From NCBI GenBank assembly GCA_003139735.1, contig PLGA01000392.1:1-10278 (forward strand): 10,278 bases of DNA. The letters run 5' to 3'. Shown piece by piece: positions 1 to 6,975 of the stretch. How positions within the stretch are numbered: the first letter of the stretch is position 1; each line of letters opens with the position of its first letter. The translations under genes and the position numbers were made by a program. This DNA is from Bryobacterales bacterium (GTDB lineage: Bacteria > Acidobacteriota > Terriglobia > Bryobacterales > Bryobacteraceae). The notes beneath the pieces were generated by a model. It was not told the DNA's origin, did no database searches, and was given only the letters and a program-made list of their open reading frames with translations.

Positions 1-1248
1 CCGCACCTGTTCACGCTGTTGTTTGTCGTCCTTTTCTATATCGCCCTGGAACGCGAAAGAGACGGACGCCGGCAGGTTTTCGGCGCGCCCTTCCTGCTCC
101 TTCTCCCCGCTTTGACCGTCGTCTGGACCAATTTGCATGGCGGGTTCGTCGCGGGCATCGCCATGATCGGCGCCTATGCCGCCGGCGAGTTGTTGAGGAT
201 GGCGTTCGCCGCCGCCGCCCCGGAGCGCCGCGCCGCCTGGTGCGCCGCGCGCCGTTACCTGCTGGCAAGCCTCTTTTGCCTGGCGGCCAGCCTGGTCAAC
301 CCGTACACCTACCACCTGCACGTGCACGTGTTCCAGTACCTGCGCGATCCGTTCCAATCGGAATACATCAACGAGTTTTTGACGCTGAGTTTCCATCACC
401 CCTCGGCCATTTTCTTCGAGGTCCTCCTGTTGGGCGCCGCGGCTACGACCGCGTGGAACCTCTCGCGGCGGAGTTTCATCGAACCCGTGCTCATTGTGCT
501 CTGGGCGCACGGCGCCCTCCTGGCCACGCGCAACATTCCCCTCTTCGCCATCGTGGCCGCGCCTCCCGTGGCGGCTGCTTTGGAGCGTTGGATCGAATCT
601 CTGGCCCGGTCGAATACCGCCGCCTGGCTCCGCGCGGCGTCCCGCAGGTACCTTCGCGTCGCCGCCGGCCTGGCCGACACGGATTCCATCTCGCGCTGGC
701 ACCCGGTCAGCGCGCTGGCTGCCCTGGCCGTGGCCGCGCTGCTGTTCGCGCCCCATCCGCCCGCGAAGTTCCGCGCTGAATTCGATCCGAAATCGTTTCC
801 CGCCGCGGCGGTTGACGCGCTCCGCGCCGGTCCCCCCGCGCGCATCTTCGCCTACGACCAATGGGGCGACTACCTGATTTACCGGCTCTACCCGCACACG
901 CGGGTGTTTCTCGACGGCCGCAGCGATTTTTATGGCGACGACTTCGAAAAAGACGTCATCGGCGTCGAAACCGTGAAATACGACTGGGAAAAAACCCTGA
1001 ACCGATTTGAAATCGACACGATTTTACTATCCCCGGCCACGCCGCTAGCCGGCGCGTTGAAGGAATCCGCGCGCTGGCGCCTCGTCTACGACGACGGCGT
1101 CGCGCTGGTCTTCCGGTCCGCCGGCGCGCAACCGGGCGCAACCGTCCCCGCTGGAGCAGTTTCCGGCGGCCTATGCCGTGATCGCGAGATCACGAAAACC
1201 GAGGCGCGTGATCGCCCGATCACGCAGTACAACAACAGCACAACTTAA
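1..1248 (+). CDS. Polytopic membrane protein, GT-C glycosyltransferase-like, partial (5' end missing)
   Basis: The frame is open from base 1, so the start lies upstream and 415 codons are visible before the TAA. The visible part has repeated hydrophobic segments, roughly codons 1-15, 27-70, 86-98, 137-153, 158-195 and 236-252. Loop motifs include WTNLHGGF, NPYTYHLHVH, FHHPSAIFFE and ATRNIPLFA. From about codon 261 it becomes a soluble C-terminal domain with FAYDQWGDYL (codons 283-292) and VFLDGRSDFYGDD. Aromatic and His-rich loops between helices, followed by a soluble tail, fit GT-C type polyprenyl-sugar transferases and related uncharacterised bacterial proteins. I see no defining catalytic motif because the N-terminus, where the GT-C Asp usually lies, is missing. 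The last 30 or so codons look unconserved and carry two palindromes. The stop is 17 nt before the first pilin gene. Coding is certain, function is weak. Confidence 0.8.
   Translation, partial: PHLFTLLFVVLFYIALERERDGRRQVFGAPFLLLLPALTVVWTNLHGGFVAGIAMIGAYAAGELLRMAFAAAAPERRAAWCAARRYLLASLFCLAASLVNPYTYHLHVHVFQYLRDPFQSEYINEFLTLSFHHPSAIFFEVLLLGAAATTAWNLSRRSFIEPVLIVLWAHGALLATRNIPLFAIVAAPPVAAALERWIESLARSNTAAWLRAASRRYLRVAAGLADTDSISRWHPVSALAALAVAALLFAPHPPAKFRAEFDPKSFPAAAVDALRAGPPARIFAYDQWGDYLIYRLYPHTRVFLDGRSDFYGDDFEKDVIGVETVKYDWEKTLNRFEIDTILLSPATPLAGALKESARWRLVYDDGVALVFRSAGAQPGATVPAGAVSGGLCRDREITKTEARDRPITQYNNSTT
1177..1224. promoter_or_regulatory. Paired palindromes upstream of the pilin genes, candidate operator
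   Basis: Two 18-bp dyads have identical arms: CGTGATC-GCGA-GATCACG at 1177-1194 and CGTGATC-GCCC-GATCACG at 1207-1224. Their centres are 30 bp apart, about three helical turns, so both would face the same side of the DNA. They lie 41 bp upstream of the flp1 start codon, inside the poorly conserved 3' end of the preceding frame. There they encode the repeated peptides RDREIT and RDRPIT. A dimeric regulator bound to two phased sites is the natural reading. I could not identify a convincing -35/-10 pair. No T-tract follows, so these do not look like terminators. Confidence 0.5.
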
Positions 1249-1265
1249 TCGAAGGAGCGAATCAC

Positions 1266-1445
1266 ATGACGTTTTTGCGAAATTTCTGGCAAGAAGACGA
1301 AGGACAGGATCTCATCGAGTACACCCTGCTTCTGGCTTTCGTGGCCCTGGCATCGGCGGCCCTTTTTCTGGGCGCCGGCAAGAGCATCTCCGGAATCTGG
1401 AACGCGACGTCCACCCAACTGGCCTCCGCCAACTCCGGCAGCTAG
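1266..1445 (+). CDS. flp: Flp-type pilin prepilin, first copy (59 aa)
   Basis: Major subunit of a type IVc (Tad/Flp) pilus. The 13-residue leader is Lys-free and ends in Gly13. The prepilin site reads G|QDLIEY, with Glu at mature position +5 and Tyr at +6, the Flp signature cut by a TadV/CpaA-type peptidase. A hydrophobic helix follows (about residues 20-37, LLLAFVALASAALF), then a short polar C-terminal tail ending ANSGS. The mature protein would be 46 residues, a normal size for Flp. The ATG is preceded by AAGGAG (1252-1257) at 8 nt. The gene sits just after the membrane-protein frame and before a second, 80% identical pilin (47 of 59 residues by my count). A strong stem-loop follows the stop codon. 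Confidence 0.93.
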   Translation: MTFLRNFWQEDEGQDLIEYTLLLAFVALASAALFLGAGKSISGIWNATSTQLASANSGS

Positions 1446-1500
1446 AACCTGGGAGCGGGCATGACGGCCGTTTTGGCCGTTAGCCGTCATGCCCGTCCGG
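1443..1500 (+). promoter_or_regulatory. Stem-loop element after flp copy 1
   Basis: A perfect 12-bp inverted repeat, GGGCATGACGGC at 1457-1468 and GCCGTCATGCCC at 1483-1494, encloses 14 nt. Inside it a second stem is possible (ACGGCC / GGCCGT around GTTTT). It starts 11 nt after the pilin stop codon. No run of T follows, so it is not a classic intrinsic terminator. A 3' stabiliser or partial terminator that keeps pilin mRNA more abundant than the downstream assembly genes is a reasonable inference. A near-identical element follows the second pilin. Confidence 0.65.
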
Positions 1501-1503
1501 AGA
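1499..1503 (+). promoter_or_regulatory. Candidate Shine-Dalgarno for flp copy 2
   Basis: GGAGA lies 9 nt before an in-frame GTG at 1513. It is too far (21 nt) from the ATG at 1525 that matches the start of copy 1, and nothing SD-like lies nearer that ATG. Either the second pilin starts at GTG 1513 with four extra leader residues (MNIA), or it starts at 1525 with a weak site. Confidence 0.4.
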
Positions 1504-1524
1504 CCGTACGCTGTGAACATAGCA

Positions 1525-1704
1525 ATGACCTATTTGCAAAAGTTCTGGCAAGAGGATCAAGGGCAGGATCTCATCGAGTACACCCTGCTCCTGGCATTCG
1601 TGGCGCTGGCATCGGCGGCCCTTTTTTCGGGCGCCGGCCGCAGCATCAAGGGAGTTTGGAACTCGACTTCCAGCACACTGGCTGTCGCCAACTCCGGCAG
1701 CTAG
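1525..1704 (+). CDS. flp: Flp-type pilin prepilin, second copy (59 aa)
   Basis: Paralogue of the preceding pilin with the same length. The same G|QDLIEY processing site (Gly13, Glu18, Tyr19) is present, and the hydrophobic helix is almost identical. Twelve residues differ, concentrated in the leader and in the C-terminal half (for example Leu35 to Ser, Ser42 to Lys). The distal, probably surface-exposed, part of the subunit is therefore what has changed. I chose ATG 1525 because it aligns exactly with copy 1. A GTG at 1513 with a better-spaced SD would add four residues, and the ATG at 1489 lies inside the copy-1 hairpin and is unlikely. It may act as an alternative or minor pilin in the same fibre, or simply raise dosage. 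The gap to cpaB is 183 bp, the largest inside the operon. Confidence 0.92.
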   Translation: MTYLQKFWQEDQGQDLIEYTLLLAFVALASAALFSGAGRSIKGVWNSTSSTLAVANSGS

Positions 1705-1760
1705 AACTTAGGGAGCGGACATGACGGCCGTTTTGGCCGTTCGCCGTCATGCCCGTCCGG
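1702..1760 (+). promoter_or_regulatory. Stem-loop element after flp copy 2
   Basis: The arms at 1717-1728 (GGACATGACGGC) and 1743-1754 (GCCGTCATGCCC) repeat the copy-1 hairpin. There is one mismatch in the stem (A1719) and one change in the loop. The distance to the stop codon is 12 nt. No T-tract follows. It probably limits or tunes read-through into cpaB, or protects the pilin mRNA 3' end. Confidence 0.6.
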
Positions 1761-1789
1761 ATCCTGTGCGCCATGGGCATAGAGGATCC
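1759..1789 (+). other. Imperfect inverted repeat in the flp2-cpaB gap
   Basis: GGATCCT (1759-1765) and AGGATCC (1783-1789) form a 7-bp stem. An additional TGC/GCA pair lies inside it, around the loop GCCATGG. It overlaps the end of the second pilin hairpin element and the degenerate third-unit leader. The rest of the gap up to cpaB (1790-1887) shows nothing I can name except a GGGGA SD-like site at 1876-1880. Confidence 0.35.
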
Positions 1790-1887
1790 TTCGCCGCCGC
1801 CGCGCGGCGCAATCGACGGCCAGGCGGAATAGGCTTCCCGAAGTCCGGCGCCGGGACCTTCAGCGCGCCGCGAATGGGGAACGGAAC

Positions 1888-2760
1888 ATGCATAAAAGGT
1901 TTATTGGAGTTCTGATCTTCGCGTTTATCGTGGCCGCTTGCGGAGGCCTGCTCACCTACCGGCAGCTTATCAGGAGCCAGCCGGCGGCCCGCGCCCCCGA
2001 GCCCGTGGCGCGGATCGTCTTGGCCGCTCACGATCTCGAACCTGGCAGTATTCTGGCCGAGGGCGACGTCAGGCTGGCCGATTGGCCCGGCCCGGCGCCC
2101 GACGGAGCGTCTTCCAAACCCGAGGATTTCGTGGGCCGAGGCGTCATGGCCAAAATCTATTCCAAGGAGCCCGTAAGCTCATCGCGCCTCGCCGCCAAGG
2201 GCAGCGGCGGCGGTCTGGCCTCCTTGATTCCCGATGGCATGCGCGCTTTCGCCGTGCGCGTCAATGAGGTCGCCGGCGTGGCCGGATTCGTTACCGCGGG
2301 CATGCACGTCGATGTGGTGATCGACGGCAACCCGCCCGGGGGCGACCCCACCATGGGCACCGAGGCTCGCACCCCCCTGCAGAACATCGAGGTCCTTTCG
2401 GCCGGACAGGACTTTAAGAAGGATGCCGAAGGCAAACCCGTCACCACGCAGGTGGTCAACCTGCTGGTCAACCCGGCGCAGGCCGAAAAGCTCAGCCTGG
2501 CCGCCAACCAGACAACCATACAGCTCATCTTGCGCAATCCGATGGACCGCCGGGTGGAGCCGACTCCCGGCACCGCCCTGGCCTTCCTGTTCCATCCGGG
2601 CGGACCTGCGCCCGCTGCCCGAGCCGGTAAGCCGGCCCCGCAACGGCCCGTGGCGCATGAGGTCGCGACGCCGTCGAAGCCCGTCCCCTTCACGATGGAA
2701 ATCATCTCGGGCACCCAGAAAACCGAAAAGCAATTCGGCTCCGAAGGGGGGAATCGATAA
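1888..2760 (+). CDS. cpaB: Flp pilus assembly protein CpaB/RcpC
   Basis: Periplasmic component of the Tad pilus that works with the secretin. Residues 1-24 form an N-terminal membrane anchor (FIGVLIFAFIVAACGGLLTY). A SAF domain follows at about 41-104, with the typical VLAAHDLEPGSIL opening and a conserved small-residue pattern. The RcpC/CpaB domain spans about 115-217 (GMRAFAVRVNEVAGVAGFVTAGMHVDVV). The Ala/Pro-rich stretch 237-267 leads to a C-terminal MEIISGTQKTEKQF, a usual CpaB ending. At 290 aa the length is normal. ATG 1888 has GGGGA seven nt upstream. The TAA overlaps the next ATG by one base, indicating translational coupling with the secretin gene. Confidence 0.95.
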   Translation: MHKRFIGVLIFAFIVAACGGLLTYRQLIRSQPAARAPEPVARIVLAAHDLEPGSILAEGDVRLADWPGPAPDGASSKPEDFVGRGVMAKIYSKEPVSSSRLAAKGSGGGLASLIPDGMRAFAVRVNEVAGVAGFVTAGMHVDVVIDGNPPGGDPTMGTEARTPLQNIEVLSAGQDFKKDAEGKPVTTQVVNLLVNPAQAEKLSLAANQTTIQLILRNPMDRRVEPTPGTALAFLFHPGGPAPAARAGKPAPQRPVAHEVATPSKPVPFTMEIISGTQKTEKQFGSEGGNR

Positions 2761-4415
2761 TGTCCGGCTTACGCTGGCTGCGTGCGCATTTCTTATTGAG
2801 GCGGTGGACGCCCGCTTCGTTTGTGGGTCCGGCCGTCCGCTCCGTTTGCAGGCCGTCCGCCTTCTGCGCAATCATGGCCGCGGGTTTCTGTCTGTGCTCG
2901 TCGTTCCTGACGGCCCAAAACCCCGCCGCTCAACCGCCCGTCGTCACCTCGCCCAAGCCCACCGTCGAAGACTGGACCGTGACCGTCGGCAAGTCGCTGG
3001 TGGTGGACAGTCCGCTCACCATCGAGCGCATCTCGGTCGCCGATGGCGCCTTGGCCGACGCGGTCGGAGTCGGCCCCAGGGAAGTGCTCATCAACGGTAA
3101 GGCGCCCGGCGAAACCTCCGTCATCGTATGGCAAAGCGGCGGCAGCCGGCTGCTCTACAACCTCAGCGTCCGGCCGAGCTCGGCCAGGGTAGACGCCGTC
3201 CGGCAGCAGATCGCCCTGGAATTCCCGGAGGACGACGTCAGCATCGTCTTCGATAACGACACCGCATTCGTACGCGGCACGGTGAAGGACGTGGTGGACG
3301 CGGCGCGCGTCGCGGCCATTGCCTCCAGCCTCGGCAGGGTGGTCAACCTGCTCCACGTCGCGGTGCCTCCCGTAGAGGCGCAGATCATGGTAAAGGTACG
3401 GTTTTGCGATGTCGACCGGTCGGTCAGCAGGACCCTGGCGGTGGAGTTGGCCTCGGGAGCCTTCAACCAGTCCACTGCGTTGGGCACGGGTATGCCCCTT
3501 AGCACCACCGGCTCGCCGCCCTTCTCGCTCTCCGACGCGGTCAACATTTTTCTCTTCCGCAACGACATTAATCTGGCCGCCGCTATACAGGCGCTGGCCA
3601 GCAAGAGCCTGCTGGAGACGCTGGCCGAGCCCAGCGTGCCCGCCATCAACGGCAAGTCGGCCAGCTTCCTCGCCGGGGGCCAGTTCCCCTTCCCCGTCGT
3701 GCAACCGGGATCGAACGGCAGCGCCGCCACCATCACGATTTCCTGGCGCGAGTATGGCGTCCGTCTGAATTTCCTCCCCTTGATCACTCCCCGCGGCACC
3801 ATTCGCCTGCAAGTGGCCCCGGAAGTGAGTGCGCTCGATTACACGAACGCCATCACGATAGCCGGGACAACGGTCCCGGCCTTGTCCACGCGCAAAGTGC
3901 AGACCGAAATCGAGCTCGAAAGCGGCCAAAGCTTCGTGATCGCCGGGCTGCTCGACAACCAGACCACCGATAATTTCTCCAAGGTGCCGGGAATCGGCGA
4001 CATTCCGATCCTTGGCAAGCTATTTCAATCCAAAACGGTTTCCCGCAGCAACAGCGAGCTGCTGGTGATCGTCACGCCCGAGATCGTGCGGCCCATCCCC
4101 GCCGGCCAGCCGGCTCCGGCGCTGAATTTCCCGCAGACTTTCCTGCCCGCCAATAGCACCGGGCCGATTCGCCAGCCGGGCATGGATGTCACGGGCCCGG
4201 TTCCGGTGACGCCGCCTTCCGAGACCGTCCGGTTCGAACAGTTGTTGCAAATGCTGAAGCAGGGGCAGCCGGATACGGCGCCCAACGCCCCCGGGCTTTC
4301 CGATCCCGATTTACCGCAGGCCCCGCCCTCGACAACCGGTTCCTGGAACGCGGCGCCGCCTACCGTGTCCGGGACAGCGCGCGCCACCGGGCAAGCTGGA
4401 GGAACCGCCAGATGA
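2760..4415 (+). CDS. cpaC: Tad pilus outer-membrane secretin CpaC/RcpA
   Basis: Forms the outer-membrane channel for the Flp fibre. It has a hydrophobic signal region (about 34-50) with likely cleavage after LTA (residue 52). The N-terminal pilus-formation domain is at about 68-138 (VTVGKSLVVDSPLTIERISVADG). A BON-like segment covers 142-202. The secretin core at about 205-445 holds LLETLAEPSVPAINGKSASFLAGG (shown here only as a landmark around 285-307) and VPGIGDIPILGKLFQSK at 409-425. The tail from about 446 to 551 is Pro/Thr/Gly-rich and makes the protein longer than many family members. ATG 2760 overlaps the cpaB stop and gives an unusually long, Arg-rich n-region. An internal ATG at residue 39 (2874) would give a conventional short signal peptide, so the true start is open. 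Confidence 0.94.
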   Translation: MSGLRWLRAHFLLRRWTPASFVGPAVRSVCRPSAFCAIMAAGFCLCSSFLTAQNPAAQPPVVTSPKPTVEDWTVTVGKSLVVDSPLTIERISVADGALADAVGVGPREVLINGKAPGETSVIVWQSGGSRLLYNLSVRPSSARVDAVRQQIALEFPEDDVSIVFDNDTAFVRGTVKDVVDAARVAAIASSLGRVVNLLHVAVPPVEAQIMVKVRFCDVDRSVSRTLAVELASGAFNQSTALGTGMPLSTTGSPPFSLSDAVNIFLFRNDINLAAAIQALASKSLLETLAEPSVPAINGKSASFLAGGQFPFPVVQPGSNGSAATITISWREYGVRLNFLPLITPRGTIRLQVAPEVSALDYTNAITIAGTTVPALSTRKVQTEIELESGQSFVIAGLLDNQTTDNFSKVPGIGDIPILGKLFQSKTVSRSNSELLVIVTPEIVRPIPAGQPAPALNFPQTFLPANSTGPIRQPGMDVTGPVPVTPPSETVRFEQLLQMLKQGQPDTAPNAPGLSDPDLPQAPPSTTGSWNAAPPTVSGTARATGQAGGTAR

Positions 4416-4437
4416 TCGGCCCAGCCGGAGGACAGGC

Positions 4438-5598
4438 ATGTACCCGCTAACCATCGGACTGGCTATCCAAAACCAGGACCTGATGGAGCAGACGCGCGCC
4501 TGTCTCGCCGAGCTGCCCTTCCGCGTCACCGTCGAGCAACCGGATACCGCCGACGTGGGCGGTTTCCTCGACCGCCTCGAGCGCATGCGGCCGGACGTCG
4601 TCCTGTTGGATATCACGAGTTGCCAGAGCCCTCTGGAGGGGTTGGTTACCGGCGTCCGGGCCGCCACGGGCGACTCCCTGATCGTCGCCCTGAACACCGT
4701 CGCCGACTCCGATACGATCCTGGCCGCCTTTCGCGCCGGCATCAACGAGTACGTGCATTCCCCCTTTGGCGTCACGCTCCGCAGGGCGCTCGAAAAGCGC
4801 GCCGGTGAACGCAGCCGGCGCCGCGACGGCGGACCCAAAGGCGCGGGCAAGGCCTTCGCCTTCTTCTCCGCCAAAGGCGGATGCGGCGCCACCACCCTGG
4901 CCTGTCATGTGGCCGCCGAACTGGGACGGCAGGATCGCAAGGTACTACTGGCGGATCTCGATCTGGATGCCGGCATGGTCGGGTTCATCACCAAGACCAA
5001 CTCGATCTACTCTATTCTCGACGCCGTCAATAACCTGCACCGCCTGGATATCCACTACTGGAAGGCGCTGGTCTCGAACGGAATTCATGGCGTGGATATT
5101 GTGGCGTCGCCCATGGCCCTGGCTTCCAAGCATCCGCCCAAGGACGACCAGCTTCGCCAGGTCATCGCTTTCGCCAAGCCGCACTACGATTGGATCGTGG
5201 TGGATCTCGGCCGTAGTTTGAGCCGCCTGGGCCTGGCCGCCCTGGAGGAAATCGACGAGGCCTGCCTGGTGGCCACCCTGGAAGTGCCCGCCCTGCATCA
5301 GGCCAAACAGATCATTCAGACGCTGCTCGATAGCGGATTCGGAAAGAATCGCATCCGCCTCATCCTGAACCGTTCGCCCAAGCGCATGGACATCACCCTG
5401 GGGGATCTCGAGAAAATGCTCGCCATTCCCATCTTCTGCACGGTTGCGAACGACTACACCGAGTTGTATGAGACCTATGCCGAAGGCCGCATGTTGGACC
5501 GTGGAACGAATCTCGGCAAGCAGTTCGTCAGGCTGGCTGCCAAGCTGGCCAACCTCGAAGAGGAGAAAGACCCGAAGAAGCGCGGGCTTTTCGGGTAA
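4438..5598 (+). CDS. cpaE: Tad pilus localisation ATPase-like protein CpaE/TadZ
   Basis: Places the Tad machine in the cell and belongs to the MinD/ParA superfamily. Residues 1-115 form an atypical response-regulator-like receiver domain, with Asp58 in VVLLDI at the phospho-acceptor position. The ATPase part starts at about 138. Its deviant Walker A is KGGCGATT (146-153), an ADLDLDAG switch segment is at 172-179, and Walker B is WIVVDLG (252-258). The P-loop Lys is replaced by Ala (GATT rather than GKT/S). This occurs in this family, while the signature Lys146 is retained. The charged C-terminus ends KKRGLFG. The length of 386 aa is typical. GGAGGA (4427-4432) lies 5 nt before the ATG, 22 nt after the secretin stop. 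Confidence 0.94.
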   Translation: MYPLTIGLAIQNQDLMEQTRACLAELPFRVTVEQPDTADVGGFLDRLERMRPDVVLLDITSCQSPLEGLVTGVRAATGDSLIVALNTVADSDTILAAFRAGINEYVHSPFGVTLRRALEKRAGERSRRRDGGPKGAGKAFAFFSAKGGCGATTLACHVAAELGRQDRKVLLADLDLDAGMVGFITKTNSIYSILDAVNNLHRLDIHYWKALVSNGIHGVDIVASPMALASKHPPKDDQLRQVIAFAKPHYDWIVVDLGRSLSRLGLAALEEIDEACLVATLEVPALHQAKQIIQTLLDSGFGKNRIRLILNRSPKRMDITLGDLEKMLAIPIFCTVANDYTELYETYAEGRMLDRGTNLGKQFVRLAAKLANLEEEKDPKKRGLFG

Positions 5599-5613
5599 AG
5601 GATCGAACCAACT

Positions 5614-6975
5614 ATGCCTACCGTTCTTGAAAATCCAACGCGCGCCGGGGAAAGCCGGGAAGGTGGCTGGGTAAGCCGCCTTTTCAACACCGACGGCTAC
5701 ACCCCGGAGTACCAGGAGCTGAAATTCACGCTCCATCGCAAGCTCCTCGACCGGATCAATCTGGAGGCGCTCTCCTCCATGGCCAGCGAGCGCGTGCGCA
5801 CCGAAATCCGAGCCGCGGTCGCCAAGCTCGTCGAAGAGGAGAAGACCCCCCTCAGCCTGTTGGAGAAGGACCGCGTGATCGAGGAGATCCTCGATGAAGT
5901 GTTCGGTCTCGGCCCTCTGGAGCCGCTCCTTCAGGACCCCGACATCAGCGACATCCTGGTGACCACCCCGCACCTGGTCTATGTGGAGCGCGGCGGAAAA
6001 CTGTATCGCACTTCCGTTGAGTTCAAAGACGACGCCCACCTGCTGCGCATCATTGAAAAGATCGTCTCGCGCGTGGGCCGCCGCGTGGACGAATCGTCGC
6101 CCCTGGTGGATGCCCGGCTTCCGGACGGTTCGCGCGTCAATGCCGCCATCGCGCCGGTCGCCGTGGACGGCCCGCTGCTTTGCATCCGCCGCTTCGGCCG
6201 CACCGCCCTGAAGGGCGAGGACTTGGTGGCCAAAGGGAGCATGACCGCCAGCATGCTGGAGTTGCTCAAGGGCTGCATTAGAGCGCGGCTCAATATCCTC
6301 ATCTGCGGCGGAACCGGCTCCGGCAAGACCACCCTGCTCAACGCGCTGTCGTCCTACATCCCCGAGGACGAGCGCATCGTGACCATCGAAGACGCGGCCG
6401 AATTGCGGCTCCAGCAGACCCACGTGGCGCGCATGGAAACGCGCCCCCCCAACGTGGAGGGCGTGGGCGCCATTCACATTCGCCAGCTTGTCATCAACGC
6501 CCTCCGCATGCGTCCCGACCGCATCATCGTCGGCGAGGTGCGCGCCGAGGAAGCCCTGGACATGTTGCAGGCCATGAACACCGGCCACGACGGCTCCCTC
6601 ACCACCATCCACGCCAATAACCCCCGCGACGGCTTGGGACGCCTGGAAGTCATGGTCGGCATGGCCAACGCCAACATGGGCGTGCGCTCCATCCGCCAGC
6701 AGATCTCCTCGGCGGTCGACCTGTTCGTTCAGACCTCGCGCTTCAGCGACGGCTGCCGGCGCATCACCCATATTACCGAGGTGACCGGGATGGAGGAGAA
6801 TACCATCTCGCTCCAGGACATCTTCCTGTTTGAGAAGACCGGAATCACCGAATCGGGCCGGGTCGCGGGGCGCTTCCGCGCCACCGGCGTCCGCCCCAAG
6901 TTCTACGAGCGCCTGCGGGCGTGCGGCATCGTGCTGCCCATGCAGACCTTTCAAACCGTGCAGGAGGTCAACTAA
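5614..6975 (+). CDS. cpaF: Tad pilus assembly ATPase CpaF/TadA
   Basis: Hexameric secretion ATPase that powers Flp pilus polymerisation from the cytoplasmic side. The N-terminal helical domain, about residues 30-120, includes the [20 protein letters not shown] family landmark (97-116). The core contains Walker [10 protein letters not shown] (232-240), an Asp box VTIEDAAEL (256-264), Walker B around [13 protein letters not shown] (298-310) and a His box [13 protein letters not shown] (323-335). No zinc-binding Cys tetrad is seen, as expected for TadA-type rather than PilB/GspE-type ATPases. The 453 aa are normal. An AAGGA at 5598-5602 overlaps the tadZ stop and lies 11 nt before ATG 5614. The TAA overlaps the ATG of tadB by one base. 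Confidence 0.97.
   Translation: MPTVLENPTRAGESREGGWVSRLFNTDGYTPEYQELKFTLHRKLLDRINLEALSSMASERVRTEIRAAVAKLVEEEKTPLSLLEKDRVIEEILDEVFGLGPLEPLLQDPDISDILVTTPHLVYVERGGKLYRTSVEFKDDAHLLRIIEKIVSRVGRRVDESSPLVDARLPDGSRVNAAIAPVAVDGPLLCIRRFGRTALKGEDLVAKGSMTASMLELLKGCIRARLNILICGGTGSGKTTLLNALSSYIPEDERIVTIEDAAELRLQQTHVARMETRPPNVEGVGAIHIRQLVINALRMRPDRIIVGEVRAEEALDMLQAMNTGHDGSLTTIHANNPRDGLGRLEVMVGMANANMGVRSIRQQISSAVDLFVQTSRFSDGCRRITHITEVTGMEENTISLQDIFLFEKTGITESGRVAGRFRATGVRPKFYERLRACGIVLPMQTFQTVQEVN
6962..6968 (+). promoter_or_regulatory. Ribosome binding site fixing the tadB start
   Basis: AGGAGGT sits 6 nt before ATG 6975, inside the last codons of cpaF. It makes ATG 6975 (TAATG overlap) the start, rather than an upstream in-frame GTG at 6921 that would add 18 unconserved residues and has no such site. 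Confidence 0.8.

Larger units (their letters stand above)
1266..1784 (+). repeat. Tandem duplication of pilin gene plus downstream hairpin (about 259 bp period)
   Basis: Unit 1 (1266-1524) and unit 2 (1525-1784) align from the pilin start codon through the stem-loop. By my count the pilin coding parts differ at 29 of 177 bases, about 84% identity. The non-coding parts (1443-1500 against 1702-1760) differ at about 4 of 59 positions, about 93%. After each hairpin comes a further related stretch: 1501-1524 against 1761-1784 match at 14 of 24 bases. Unit 2's tail therefore looks like the leader of a lost or never-completed third unit. Confidence 0.75.

Noticed and set aside
1457..1494. The pilin hairpin as an intrinsic terminator
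   Set aside because: No T-tract follows the stem and the operon clearly continues. Partial termination or stabilisation is kept as an inference only.
1489..1524. ATG 1489 as the start of the second pilin
   Set aside because: It lies inside the 3' arm of the copy-1 hairpin and would add 12 residues absent from copy 1. ATG 1525 or GTG 1513 fit better.
1443..1760. The repeated hairpins as a CRISPR array or an insertion-sequence end
   Set aside because: Only two copies exist, the spacer between them is a pilin gene, and no transposase or cas gene is present.
2793..3929. Long minus-strand frame opposite the secretin gene
   Set aside because: Antisense shadow of a well-supported secretin, with no recognisable motif and no RBS support.
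4945..6954. A very long open frame on the minus strand opposite tadZ/tadA
   Set aside because: It mirrors two certain genes. The translation is rich in His, Gly, Ala and Gln without domains, which is typical of antisense frames in GC-biased codons.
6921..6974. Upstream GTG start for tadB
   Set aside because: ATG 6975 has a perfect AGGAGGT at 6 nt and the usual TadB N-terminal membrane segment. The extra 18 residues overlap cpaF and look random.
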